Positions 8,575 to 17,198 of a stretch of DNA of 64,000 nt are shown here, in pieces. The position numbers were made by a program, and so were the translations under genes. Source of the stretch: Pseudomonas grimontii. GTDB taxonomy: Bacteria; Pseudomonadota; Gammaproteobacteria; Pseudomonadales; Pseudomonadaceae. The notes beneath the pieces were generated by a model that was not told the DNA's origin, ran no database searches, and was given only the letters and a program-made list of their open reading frames with translations. Position 1 is the first letter of the stretch. Every line of letters begins with the position of its first letter. The stretch covers positions 248,001 to 312,000 of the forward strand of contig NZ_VFES01000003.1 of assembly GCF_007858185.1 (NCBI RefSeq), written 5' to 3'.

Positions 8575-10479
8575 TTATTGAACGGTTTTACGCGGCAGCG
8601 AAGGGTCGGCCGGCAAAGTAAAAGAACGCAGATCAATCGTCGGTGCACCCTCGGCGCCCAGGCGGTGATCCAGAATAAGCAGCTTGGCGTGGGCCAGGCC
8701 CAGGCTGAGTTGGCCCAGGTACTGTTCCAGCACAAAGGCCCGGCCGGCCGCAGCGTAGGCCTTTTGTTCGGCGCTGAATCGCAGGTTGGCCGCTTGGGCA
8801 CCGGCATTCACTTCGCGGGCAGTGGCCAAGGCCTGGTCGCGGGCGGTACTGGCTTGCAGCAAGGCCTGGTTGGTGTGTTCGCTGGCGGCGCCGCGCTCGC
8901 GGGCGATCAGGGCCTGGGCGCCGATCTGCGCGGCTTGCACACCGTGGTAGGCGTTGGCGGCGCCGGCTGGTGGGTGGATGGCTTCCACGACGGTGGCGAG
9001 GATTTCCACGCCGCTGTCGAGTTTCTGCAAGTCCGCCTGTACGGCGCGGCCGATTTCGTCGGCCAGGCGAGTGCGTTGTTCGCCGAGCAATTCGTCGAGG
9101 GTACGCGAGGCAAAATCGTGCACCAGGATGCGGCTGGCGGTGCTGCGGATCAGGGTCGGCACATCCGCACTGTTATAGGTGGCGGCGAGTGCGGCCTGGT
9201 CGGTAAGGCCGATGCGGTAAACGAAGCGCACATCCATGTTGACGATCTGGAAGCTCTGTTTATCGCCGCTGCTGCTGGCGATCACCTGGGATTTGTCATT
9301 CACATGGCTGGCGTCCCACAACCGATTGGCAATCAGCGGGGCCGGGCCTTCGGCAGGCGCCAACTCCGGTGCGGCAACGTCGCTGACGCTGGTGGCCAAC
9401 TCGTGCACTACGCCGTTCTCGATGTTTAACACACGGCCCAAGGGCCACGGCAAGCCGGCATGCAGGCCAGGGCCGAACACCTGGATGGGTTTGCCAAAGC
9501 GCTCATAAATCCCACGGCCTTGCAGGGGCACTTCATGCACGCCGGTCAGCGCCCAGCCGACCGCCAACACCACCAGCAACACCGGCAAAAACGCCCGGCG
9601 CATGTAGGTAAACGCCCAGATCTGGCGCAGGTCGATGCCGAAGCGGTTGTGTAATTCGTGCTGTAGCGCCAGCAGTGGTTGTGGCGGCCAGCGCAGCAAC
9701 CCGGCGATGAAGCTCTGCGCCATCAGGCGTGGTTCCAGGCGCGGCTGGCGCGGGCTGAACAGCGACAGCACGCCTCTTAATAGAAACTCCAGCGCCACTA
9801 AGGCCGGCAACAGCCCGACCAGCACCGCCAAGCGCAACGGCCAGACCGACTCGGCCCCGGCAAACAGCAGGCAAATCGCACTGACCACCAGGCAGGTAAT
9901 CGCCACCCGGCTCAACTGCGCCAGTTGCGCGGCTTCCGGCCACTGGGCCGTGGTTTCCTGAGCCAGGCGCCGTTCGAACACCAGCAAGCCAAACGCCAGC
10001 GCCAACGCCAATGCAGCCCCCACACTGGCCGCTTGGCCGGCAGGCGCCGAGGGCAGAGTCAGGTTCCAGAATTCGATGATGCTGACCAGCGCCAGCAGCG
10101 ACCAGCCGCCCAGCCACAATACGGGGGCGCCGATCTGCCGGGCAAAGCGCCCCACAAGGCGTGCGTAGCGGCCCGTTTCCTCCACCGTTAATTCTGCCGC
10201 CGGCTCCTCCAGCGCCTGGGCACGCCAATCGGCCACCCACCACGCCGACTGCAGCCCGGCCACCAGCACCAGCAGGGCCGATGCACAGTTGATCAACACC
10301 ACCGGCCAGATCGACAAAGGTGCAAACAGCGCGACAAACAACGCCAACACCCAACCGACAACGGCCAGCACCGTCAGGCTGATACCGGCTTGCCGCAATC
10401 GACGGGCATGGAACAGCCCCTGCTGAAAACGCGGCAGGCCTTCAACCGAAGCGCCGTCCGCTTCTAGATCCACTTGCAT
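8575..10479 (-). CDS. Large SPFH/HflK-like protein with multi-helix N-terminal domain
   Basis: About 634 aa from the ATG at 10479; a GTG at 10521 would add 14 residues and neither start has a clear ribosome site. The N-terminal half has about seven hydrophobic segments, including VLAVVGWVLALFVALFAPL, VVLINCASALLVLVAGL and LAVLVGLLPALVALEFLL, not present in HflK. A further helix near residue 310 (FLPVLLVVLAVGWALTG) leads into the SPFH domain (GIYERFGKPIQVFGPGLHAGLPWP, VNMDVRFVYRIGL) and a coiled coil. It is first in the SPFH-ATPase operon. Function is unknown; a polytopic domain fused to SPFH suggests a dedicated partner in the same complex. Confidence 0.83.
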   Translation of the reverse strand: MQVDLEADGASVEGLPRFQQGLFHARRLRQAGISLTVLAVVGWVLALFVALFAPLSIWPVVLINCASALLVLVAGLQSAWWVADWRAQALEEPAAELTVEETGRYARLVGRFARQIGAPVLWLGGWSLLALVSIIEFWNLTLPSAPAGQAASVGAALALALAFGLLVFERRLAQETTAQWPEAAQLAQLSRVAITCLVVSAICLLFAGAESVWPLRLAVLVGLLPALVALEFLLRGVLSLFSPRQPRLEPRLMAQSFIAGLLRWPPQPLLALQHELHNRFGIDLRQIWAFTYMRRAFLPVLLVVLAVGWALTGVHEVPLQGRGIYERFGKPIQVFGPGLHAGLPWPLGRVLNIENGVVHELATSVSDVAAPELAPAEGPAPLIANRLWDASHVNDKSQVIASSSGDKQSFQIVNMDVRFVYRIGLTDQAALAATYNSADVPTLIRSTASRILVHDFASRTLDELLGEQRTRLADEIGRAVQADLQKLDSGVEILATVVEAIHPPAGAANAYHGVQAAQIGAQALIARERGAASEHTNQALLQASTARDQALATAREVNAGAQAANLRFSAEQKAYAAAGRAFVLEQYLGQLSLGLAHAKLLILDHRLGAEGAPTIDLRSFTLPADPSLPRKTVQ

Positions 10480-10575
10480 CCCAACACGCCCGCTCGTACA
10501 CAATTCGTTACGATATAACACGTGGCGTGAAATTTTTGTTCGTTAAACAGCGTTTTGAACATGGCAAAAATCTCT

Positions 10576-10665
10576 TGTGGGAGGGGGCTTGCTCCCGATA
10601 GCAGTCTACCTGTTGATGCATATGCTGGCTGATCCACCGCCATCGGGGGCAAGCCCCCTCCCACA
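10576..10665. repeat. Paired REP elements in a divergent intergenic region
   Basis: The second 90-bp head-to-head REP pair, with TGTGGGAGGGGGCTTGC at the left and its reverse complement at the right. The left unit has a one-base variant (GCTCCC instead of GCCCCC). Unlike the pair at 1213, it lies between divergent operons, upstream of both the SPFH operon and the ynb-like operon, so a terminator role is less obvious. Confidence 0.9.
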
Positions 10666-10797
10666 TTTGCCCCTCAGTGCTTTCCAGATCGTGACTAACC
10701 CCCCATAAACACGAGCCATCACTGGTGCACGCCATGAATAATCGGCACACTCCAAACAGTTTTTCGCGGGCTCTCGGACAAGGAAGCGTCACCCCCC

Positions 10798-11421
10798 ATG
10801 ATTTCGATCTATCAGCTCAAACCGCGTTTTCAGAACCTGCTGCGCCCACTCGTGCAGCGCCTCTATGACAATGGCACCACGGCCAACCAGATCACCGTGC
10901 TGGCCGGGGTCATTTCCCTGCTGGTCGGCCTGTTGATCGCCAGCTTCGCCCAACACCTGTGGCTGTTTGCACTGATCCCGCTGTGGATGATCCTGCGCAT
11001 GGCCCTCAACGCCATCGACGGCATGCTCGCCCGGGAATTCGGCCAGCAGTCGCGCCTGGGCGCCTATCTCAATGAACTGTGCGACGTGATTGCCGACAGT
11101 GCGCTGATCCTGCCCTTCGCGCTGATCCCCGGCGTGAGCCTGGTGCCGGTGCTGCTGGTGGCGCTGCTGGCGGTGTTCAGTGAGTACGCTGGCGTGCTGG
11201 GGCCGATGGTCGGCGCGTCACGGCGCTATGACGGGCCGATGGGCAAGAGTGACCGTGCCTTCGTGCTCGGCGTGCTGGCCACCGGTGTGGCGCTGGGTTG
11301 GCTCGGCGCCGGCTGGGTCGACACGGTGATGTGGCTGGTCGCCGCCCTGCTCGCCTACACCCTGGTCAACCGGGTGCGCCAGGGCCTGAAAGAAGAACAA
11401 CACATCCCCCCTTCTGCATAA
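10798..11421 (+). CDS. CDP-alcohol phosphatidyltransferase family protein (YnbA-like) with altered metal motif
   Basis: A 207-aa integral membrane protein with about six helices. The CDP-alcohol phosphotransferase signature is present as NAIDGMLAR-x8-GAYLNELCD, but the first and third aspartates of the consensus D-x2-DG-x2-AR-x8-G-x3-D-x3-D are asparagines. The second and fourth Asp are kept. Family members transfer a phosphatidyl group from CDP-diacylglycerol to an alcohol. The gene set downstream matches E. coli ynbABCD, so this is the YnbA equivalent; its alcohol acceptor is unknown. First gene of the operon, 10 bp from the next. Confidence 0.85.
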   Translation: MISIYQLKPRFQNLLRPLVQRLYDNGTTANQITVLAGVISLLVGLLIASFAQHLWLFALIPLWMILRMALNAIDGMLAREFGQQSRLGAYLNELCDVIADSALILPFALIPGVSLVPVLLVALLAVFSEYAGVLGPMVGASRRYDGPMGKSDRAFVLGVLATGVALGWLGAGWVDTVMWLVAALLAYTLVNRVRQGLKEEQHIPPSA

Positions 11422-11431
11422 GGATTTTGCA

Positions 11432-13186
11432 ATGCGCGAACAGCAAGAGCACACCTTCAGTACCCATGACGGCGTCGAGCTTTTCTACCGTCATTGGCCG
11501 GCGAGCGCGCCTGCGGACGGCGAGCCGCGCAAGGCGATCCTGCTGTTCCACCGTGGCCACGAGCATTCGGGGCGTATTGCCCATCTGGTCGATGAGCTGA
11601 ACCTGCCGCAATTCGACTTCTTCGCCTGGGACGCCCGGGGCCATGGCCAATCGCCCGGCACACGCGGCGACAGCCCGAGCTTCGCCACCAGCGCCCGCGA
11701 CGTGCAGACTTTCCGCGACCATATCGGTGCCACCTACGGCATCGAGGAAGAAGATTGCGCAGTGATCGCCCAAAGCGTCGGCGCAGTGATCGCAGCCACC
11801 TGGGTGCATGACTACGCGCCGAAAATCCGCGCCCTGGTGCTCGCGTCCCCGGCGTTCAAGGTCAAGCTCTACGTGCCCTTCGCCCGGCCAGGCCTGGCGC
11901 TCATGCGCAAATTTCGCGGCAACTTTTTCGTCAACAGTTACGTCAAGGCCAAGTTCCTCAGCCATGACCCGGAGCGCGTGGCGTCCTACGACAGCGACCC
12001 GCTGATCACCAAGGCCATCTCGGTGAACGTACTGCTGGGCCTGTACGAAGCCGCCGACCGGGTTGTCGCCGATGCCCAGGCAATCCAGGTGCCGACTCAA
12101 TTGCTGATCTCGGGCTCCGACTTTGTGGTGCACCGCAAACCCCAGCAGCAATTTTTCGACCGCCTTGGCAGCCTGAAAAAAGAACTGCACATCCTCCCCG
12201 GTTTTTTCCACGACACCCTCGGTGAACGTGACCGCGCGGTGGCCGTGAGCAGTGCCAAGCGTTTTATCCTGCAGAACTTCGCGCACCCGCTGGACCGTGC
12301 GTCCCTGCTGGATGCCGACAAACTGGGCGCGACCTGCGCTGAATCCGAATCCCTCGCAGCGCCCTTGCCGCGCAATTCCCTGCGCGACCTGTACTGGCGC
12401 CTGACCCGCGCCAGCATGGGCCTGGGCAAGAATCTGTCGGACGGCGTAAAGCTGGGCTTCGACACCGGCTTCGACTCCGGCAGCACACTGGACTACGTGT
12501 ACCGCAACACGCCCACCGGCAAGGGCGGGCTGGGACGCATGATCGACACCAACTACCTCAACTCCATCGGCTGGCGGGGTATTCGCCAGCGCAAGCTGAA
12601 CGTCGAGGAACTGCTACGCCTGGCCATGGCCAAGCTGCGCGCGGAGGATCGCGAAGTGCGCATCGTCGACATCGCCGCCGGCCACGGCCGCTACATTCTT
12701 GAAGCCTTGCAGGGCGTGTCGCCGCTGCCGGAATCGATCCTGCTGCGCGACTACAGCGACATCAACGTGCGCGACGGTGGCGCGCTGATTCGTGAGAAGG
12801 GCCTGGGGGACATCGCGCAGTTCGTCAAAGGCGATGCGTTTGACCGCTTGGACTTGGCGGCACTGCAACCCAAACCGACGCTGGCAGTAGTGTCCGGGCT
12901 GTATGAATTGTTTGCCGATAATGCCATGGTCGGTGGTTCGTTGGCCGGCCTGGCCGAAGCGGTGGAGCCCGGTGGTTACCTGGTCTACACCGGCCAGCCA
13001 TGGCACCCGCAGTTGGAGCTGATCGCCCGCGCACTGACCAGCCATCGCCAGGGCCAGGCCTGGGTGATGCGCCGTCGCAGCCAGGCGGAAATGGATCAAC
13101 TGGTAGAAGCGGCAGGCTTTCGCAAGATCACCCAGCGTGTGGATGAGTGGGGCATCTTTACCGTGTCCCTGGCCCAGAAGATCTGA
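11432..13186 (+). CDS. Bifunctional alpha/beta hydrolase - SAM methyltransferase (YnbC-like)
   Basis: A 584-aa two-domain protein. Residues 1-290 form a monoglyceride-lipase-like alpha/beta hydrolase: LLFHRGHEHSGR, FFAWDARGHGQSPG, the nucleophile elbow AQSVG, a candidate acid in SGSDFVVH and the His in LPGFFHD. Residues from about 395 form a methyltransferase with SAM motif VRIVDIAAGHGRYILEAL. E. coli YnbC has this same fusion. A lipid acyl ester could be cleaved and a head group methylated, but neither activity is established. The following gene starts 2 bp after the stop. Confidence 0.88.
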   Translation: MREQQEHTFSTHDGVELFYRHWPASAPADGEPRKAILLFHRGHEHSGRIAHLVDELNLPQFDFFAWDARGHGQSPGTRGDSPSFATSARDVQTFRDHIGATYGIEEEDCAVIAQSVGAVIAATWVHDYAPKIRALVLASPAFKVKLYVPFARPGLALMRKFRGNFFVNSYVKAKFLSHDPERVASYDSDPLITKAISVNVLLGLYEAADRVVADAQAIQVPTQLLISGSDFVVHRKPQQQFFDRLGSLKKELHILPGFFHDTLGERDRAVAVSSAKRFILQNFAHPLDRASLLDADKLGATCAESESLAAPLPRNSLRDLYWRLTRASMGLGKNLSDGVKLGFDTGFDSGSTLDYVYRNTPTGKGGLGRMIDTNYLNSIGWRGIRQRKLNVEELLRLAMAKLRAEDREVRIVDIAAGHGRYILEALQGVSPLPESILLRDYSDINVRDGGALIREKGLGDIAQFVKGDAFDRLDLAALQPKPTLAVVSGLYELFADNAMVGGSLAGLAEAVEPGGYLVYTGQPWHPQLELIARALTSHRQGQAWVMRRRSQAEMDQLVEAAGFRKITQRVDEWGIFTVSLAQKI

Positions 13187-13188
13187 CC

Positions 13189-14487
13189 ATGCGCGAACCC
13201 GGTTTATTGAAACCAGCGGTCCTGTGGCTGCTGCTGTTGGCGCCGCTGTTTTTTGGCACTTACGGCTTCGCCACGTGGGTCACCAGCCAGCGCAGCGATG
13301 TCGGTACCCTGGTGTTCGGCTGGGAAACCCACATGCCGTTCTGGGCCTGGACCATCGTGCCCTATTGGTCCATTGACCTGCTCTACGGTTTCTCCCTGCT
13401 GCTGCCCAACAGCCGCCAGGAGCTGAAACAACACGCGCTGCGTCTGCTCAGCGCGCAGGTCATCGCCGTCAGTTGCTTCCTGATCTGGCCGCTGCGCTTC
13501 ACCTTCGAGCGGCCGGAACTGGATGGCGTATTCGGCTGGCTGTTTGCCGTGCTGGCGGGTTTCGACAAACCGTTCAACCAAGCGCCCTCGCTGCATATCG
13601 CGCTGCTGGTGATCCTGTGGGTCATGTATCAGCGCCACACCCAAGGAATGTGGCGCTGGCTGGTGCATGGCTGGTTCGCCTTGATCGGTATTTCGGTGCT
13701 GACCACTTATCAACATCACTTTATCGACTTACCCACAGGCGCCCTCGCCGGCTGGATATGCGTGTGGCTGTGGCCGGTGGAACATCCAAGCCCACTGCTG
13801 AATGCACGGCTTACCCGGGATTCGAAGCGCTGGCGCTTGGGTCTGCGCTATGGCCTGGGGGCGCTGGCATTGGTGATGCTCGCGGTTTCCCTGGGCGGCG
13901 CTTGGTTATGGCTGCTCTGGCCGGCGGTGTCCCTGAGCTTGATCAAGGCGAATTACCTGGTGCTCGGCGCGTCGGGCTTTCAGAAACGCAGCGATGGCCG
14001 GCTCACACCCGCGGCCCGTTGGCTGTATGCCCCCTATCTGGCCGGGGCGTGGATAAATTCGCGCCTGTGGACACGCAAACATCCACAGCCCGACCTGATT
14101 GTGGATAACGTTTGGCTTGGGCGGATTCCCAGCGCGAAAGAGCAGGATTCATTCAGCGCCATCGTCGACCTCTGTGCCGAATTACCGATTCATCCACAGG
14201 GCCGCGTGTATCAAAGCATCCCTGTACTGGACCTGATCGCCCCGACACTCGCCGAATGCCAGCAAGCCGCTCAGGCCATCGAGCGCCTGCGTTCAAGCGG
14301 CCCGGTGCTGGTGTGCTGCGCTCTTGGCTACTCACGCAGCGCCACTGCGGTCGCCGCCTGGCTGTTGCACAGCGGGCGCGCCGCCACGGTGGACCAGGCG
14401 CTGACTATTATTCGTACAGCGCGGGCCCATGTGGTCCTGCATCCTGCTCATCGTCAAGCGTTGGAGGGTTTGCCCCATGCCCGCTGA
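13189..14487 (+). CDS. Membrane PAP2 - dual-specificity phosphatase fusion (YnbD-like)
   Basis: 432 aa from the ATG at 13189, just after the stop of the previous gene; the frame is open 14 codons upstream but inside that gene. The N-terminal two thirds are polytopic and carry a PAP2-type phosphatase signature (PSLHIALL, then HHFIDLPTGALAG). The C-terminus is a soluble dual-specificity phosphatase with the Cys-x5-Arg loop CALGYSRSA. The usual His before the catalytic Cys is also Cys (VCCALGYSR). E. coli YnbD has the same fusion. It probably dephosphorylates a lipid intermediate such as a phosphatidylglycerophosphate analogue (inference). Confidence 0.87.
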   Translation: MREPGLLKPAVLWLLLLAPLFFGTYGFATWVTSQRSDVGTLVFGWETHMPFWAWTIVPYWSIDLLYGFSLLLPNSRQELKQHALRLLSAQVIAVSCFLIWPLRFTFERPELDGVFGWLFAVLAGFDKPFNQAPSLHIALLVILWVMYQRHTQGMWRWLVHGWFALIGISVLTTYQHHFIDLPTGALAGWICVWLWPVEHPSPLLNARLTRDSKRWRLGLRYGLGALALVMLAVSLGGAWLWLLWPAVSLSLIKANYLVLGASGFQKRSDGRLTPAARWLYAPYLAGAWINSRLWTRKHPQPDLIVDNVWLGRIPSAKEQDSFSAIVDLCAELPIHPQGRVYQSIPVLDLIAPTLAECQQAAQAIERLRSSGPVLVCCALGYSRSATAVAAWLLHSGRAATVDQALTIIRTARAHVVLHPAHRQALEGLPHAR

Positions 14488-14920
14488 TATGGAACTCCAG
14501 GTGGTCGCCAGCCTGCTACGCCGTGGCCGTTCACTGGATCAGTTATCCACAGGCCTGACCATAGCAGGTGTGTTGTTTGGCCTGGCACAGTTGCTGATGG
14601 CGAGTGTTTCAACCCTCTGCCTGCTGCTCAGCCTGTGGATGATTATCCTGGGGCTGCTGCAAAAGTACTGGGCGCTGCGCGTGGCCTTCGATGCCGACCT
14701 GTTCGCCCTGATGGCCCGCGATACCGAACGCACCCCGGACCTCGACCAGGCCCTGCAAGCCCTCGGCCTGCAATCGCCCAGGCGTGCCGGCCGACCGTGG
14801 ACCGAGCGCCGTCGCGGCGCCCTCAAATTACTGCGCAAACAAGCCTGGCTGCTGGGCGCGCAAGCGCTGCTGACCCTCGCCGTGATCCTCGCCAGCCCCT
14901 GGCTGCCTTTCGCCGGATAA
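14477..14920 (+). CDS. Small inner-membrane protein of the ynb-like operon, function unknown
   Basis: 147 aa from the ATG at 14477, which has GGAGG nine bases upstream and overlaps the 3' end of the phosphatase gene by 11 bp. It has two adjacent hydrophobic helices (about residues 25-58), a charged middle with TERTPDLDQALQALGL, a basic stretch (RRGALKLLRKQ), and a third helix near the C-terminus. I do not recognise the family. Tight coupling on both sides suggests it serves the same lipid pathway. Confidence 0.75.
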   Translation: MPADMELQVVASLLRRGRSLDQLSTGLTIAGVLFGLAQLLMASVSTLCLLLSLWMIILGLLQKYWALRVAFDADLFALMARDTERTPDLDQALQALGLQSPRRAGRPWTERRRGALKLLRKQAWLLGAQALLTLAVILASPWLPFAG

Positions 14921-14929
14921 GGAATCCCC

Positions 14930-15550
14930 ATGTTCGAACCCGTGGTCGCCACGCTCATTACCTCCATGGCCCGCACCGTCACCGGCGCCCGCAGCCTGTG
15001 GCTGGGTTGCGCGCCAGTGCCGGTGCAACGTATCTATTTCGCCAACCACAGCAGCCACGGCGACTTCGTGCTGCTGTGGGCCTCGCTGCCGCAGAACCTG
15101 CGCAAATTCACGCGCCCGGTGGCCGGCAGCGATTACTGGAATAAAAGCGCCCTGCGCCGCTACATCATCAACCGCGTATTCAATGGCGTGCTGATCGACC
15201 GCGAGCGCAAAGACCCTGTGGATAACCCCTTGCAGCCTATGCTGGCCGCGCTGGAGGGTGGCGACTCGCTGATCATCTTTCCCGAAGGCACACGCAACCT
15301 GGAGGACGGCTTGCTGCCGTTCAAAAGCGGCATCTACCATCTGGCCAAAAGTTACCCACAGGCCGAATTGATCCCGGTGTGGATTGCCAACCTCAACCGG
15401 GTCATGCCCAAGGGCCGCGTGCTGCCGCTGCCTTTGCTGTGCACCACCAGCTTTGGCGCCCCATTGCAATTGGAAGAAGGCGAAGACAAAGCCGCGTTCC
15501 TTACCCGAACCCGCGATGCCCTGCTCGCCCTCGCCCCGGAGCACTCCTGA
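14930..15550 (+). CDS. 1-acyl-sn-glycerol-3-phosphate acyltransferase family (PlsC-like)
   Basis: A 206-aa acyltransferase with block I NHSSHGD (H-x4-D), block II-like residues after VLIDRERK, and block III FPEGTRN. These motifs define the PlsC superfamily that acylates lysophosphatidate or related lysolipids. It is shorter than housekeeping PlsC and lies in the ynb-like operon, 9 bp after the small membrane protein and 1 bp before the cytidylyltransferase. It could make the phosphatidate used by the next enzyme or acylate the final lipid. Confidence 0.87.
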   Translation: MFEPVVATLITSMARTVTGARSLWLGCAPVPVQRIYFANHSSHGDFVLLWASLPQNLRKFTRPVAGSDYWNKSALRRYIINRVFNGVLIDRERKDPVDNPLQPMLAALEGGDSLIIFPEGTRNLEDGLLPFKSGIYHLAKSYPQAELIPVWIANLNRVMPKGRVLPLPLLCTTSFGAPLQLEEGEDKAAFLTRTRDALLALAPEHS

Positions 15551-15551
15551 G

Positions 15552-16484
15552 ATGGATAGCCAAACCCTGATGTTGTTCGGCGGGATCGGCGCGATCCTGG
15601 TGCTCGCCTCGCTGATCGGCCTGATCCTCAAATTGCGCACCCGTGGCACCCCAAATGCCGTGATCGAGAACCTCAACGCCCGCATCAACGCCTGGTGGGT
15701 GATGGTGGTGGTCATCGGCATCGCCTTCTGGCTCGGCACCGGCGCGGTGATCCTGCTGTTCTACGCGGTGTCGTTCTACGCCCTGCGCGAATTCCTCACC
15801 CTCACGCCCACCCGGCGCAGCGACTACCCGGCCCTGGTGGCCGCGTTCTACCTGGCGTTGCCGCTGCAATACCTGCTGATCTACTCGGACTGGTACGGGT
15901 TGTTCTCGATCTTTATCCCGGTGTATGTGTTCCTGCTGCTGCCGATCCTCGCCTCCCTCGGCGGCGACAGCACGCACTTCCTGGAACGCGCCTCCAAAGT
16001 GCAATGGGGGCTGATGATCGCGGTGTTCTGCGTGTCCTTCGTGCCCGCCCTGCTGACCCTCGACATCCCCGGCTATGAAGGCCGCAACCTACTGCTGATC
16101 GCCTACCTGGTGATCGTGGTGCAACTCTCGGACGTGCTGCAGTACGTGTGCGGCAAGCTGTTCGGCAAACGCAAGATCGCGCCCAACCTGTCGCCGTCGA
16201 AAACCGTGGAAGGTTTTGTCGGCGGGATTTTGCTGTCATCCCTGATCGGTGCGGCTCTGTGGTGGACCACGCCGTTCAACCCGTGGCAATCGTTCCTGAT
16301 CGCCTTGCTGATCAACCTGCTCGGCTTCGCCGGCGGCATCGTCATGTCGGCAATCAAGCGCGACCGGGGGGTGAAGGATTGGGGGCATATGATCGAAGGC
16401 CACGGCGGGATGCTAGATCGCCTGGATTCGGTGTGTTTTGCGGCGCCGATTTTCTTTCATCTGGTGCGGTACTGGTGGACCTGA
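15552..16484 (+). CDS. Phosphatidate cytidylyltransferase (CdsA family, YnbB-like)
   Basis: 310 aa from the ATG at 15552, which overlaps nothing and follows the PlsC stop by 1 bp; upstream in-frame codons lie inside plsC. About eight helices precede the CdsA signature SAIKRDRGVKDWGHMIEGHGG followed by LDRLDS, with the conserved SDVLQYVCGKLFGK and LSPSKTVEGFVGG upstream. It makes CDP-diacylglycerol from phosphatidate and CTP, the substrate needed by the first gene of this operon. It is distinct from the essential cdsA, which sits with dxr and uppS. The operon ends here at a REP pair. Confidence 0.9.
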   Translation: MDSQTLMLFGGIGAILVLASLIGLILKLRTRGTPNAVIENLNARINAWWVMVVVIGIAFWLGTGAVILLFYAVSFYALREFLTLTPTRRSDYPALVAAFYLALPLQYLLIYSDWYGLFSIFIPVYVFLLLPILASLGGDSTHFLERASKVQWGLMIAVFCVSFVPALLTLDIPGYEGRNLLLIAYLVIVVQLSDVLQYVCGKLFGKRKIAPNLSPSKTVEGFVGGILLSSLIGAALWWTTPFNPWQSFLIALLINLLGFAGGIVMSAIKRDRGVKDWGHMIEGHGGMLDRLDSVCFAAPIFFHLVRYWWT

Positions 16485-16515
16485 CCCCCCCTCTCAAGCC
16501 CAATGAAGATCAAAC

Positions 16516-16605
16516 TGTGGGAGGGGGCTTGCCCCCGATGGCGGTGTGTCTGTCGCTGAAAGTTTCGACTGATCCACCGTCATCGGGGGCAAGCCCCCTC
16601 CCACA
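16516..16605. repeat. Paired REP elements after the ynb-like operon
   Basis: The third 90-bp head-to-head REP pair, nearly identical to the one at 1213. It begins 31 bp after the cdsA-like stop and is the only terminator-like structure there. Confidence 0.92.
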
Positions 16606-16787
16606 TTGGTTTTCCGGTGTTTTCGAGGTTTAAGCAAAGTCTGAAACCGCTGCTCCTACCTCTCGCTTCCCTTTCTTTCGCAGGACATTTCCGAGAGAAT
16701 CCCAGCCGCTTGTGCCCTGCCTTTTCGGTGGCTAGTCTGCGTCCGTCACTGCCAATTCAGTGACCGGGTTTAGCAGCTCGAACGTTT

Positions 16788-16892
16788 AACATTGGGCGCA
16801 CAAGTGCCATCTCAAGCATGGCGTTTTTTTCTGCCAACGCTTTATGGTGGCTGTGCGCAGGGCACCTTCGGGTGCGCCGGGTTCCCAATGTT
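16788..16892 (+). ncRNA. Possible structured leader RNA or sRNA upstream of the 66-aa gene
   Basis: Within a 370-bp gene-free stretch, AACATTGGGCGCAC (16788-16801) can pair with GTGCG (16872-16876) plus CCCAATGTT (16884-16892), enclosing a domain that contains a UUCG-capped hairpin GCACC-TTCG-GGTGC (16862-16875). TTTAGCAGC occurs on both sides of the element. The nested pairing reads as a folded RNA leader rather than spacer. No known riboswitch or sRNA family was recognised. Confidence 0.35.
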
Positions 16893-16978
16893 CCGGCCTG
16901 CTAACCTGCGTACAGCTGCCACCCATTGTTTAGCAGCGATGGATGTCAGCTCCAATTACCTACATTGGAGTTACCGCA

Positions 16979-17179
16979 ATGAGCAAAGTAAAACCCGGTC
17001 CGCCCCATCCCTTTTTCATCCCCCACCCCGAAATCAGCTTCGAAGACGCACTGGTCTACGCCTCAGACCTGCTCCACTGTGCCGAACAGTTGCGCGACTC
17101 GCCCAAAGCCGCCGGACACCTCATGGAAATGGCCAAAGTGATGGTAGACCGCTCATTGGAATGCATGGGGCCCCGCTGA
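16979..17179 (+). CDS. Small pseudomonad protein (DUF3077/DUF6124-like), function unknown
   Basis: 66 aa starting MSKVKPGPPHPFFIPHPE; the ATG at 16979 has TTGGAG eight bases upstream, better than the in-frame start at 16943. The N-terminal Pro-rich strand and C-terminal helix (DALVYASDLLHCAEQLR...) resemble the small DUF3077/DUF6124 proteins that are abundant in Pseudomonas and have no known function. The long folded leader upstream may regulate it. Confidence 0.65.
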   Translation: MSKVKPGPPHPFFIPHPEISFEDALVYASDLLHCAEQLRDSPKAAGHLMEMAKVMVDRSLECMGPR

Positions 17180-17198
17180 CTCGGTAAACATCCCCGCC

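Noticed and set aside
6545..10479. Canonical hflK-hflC pair
   Set aside because: The canonical pair sits with hfq and hflX; here there are three SPFH genes with extra domains and a metal ATPase.
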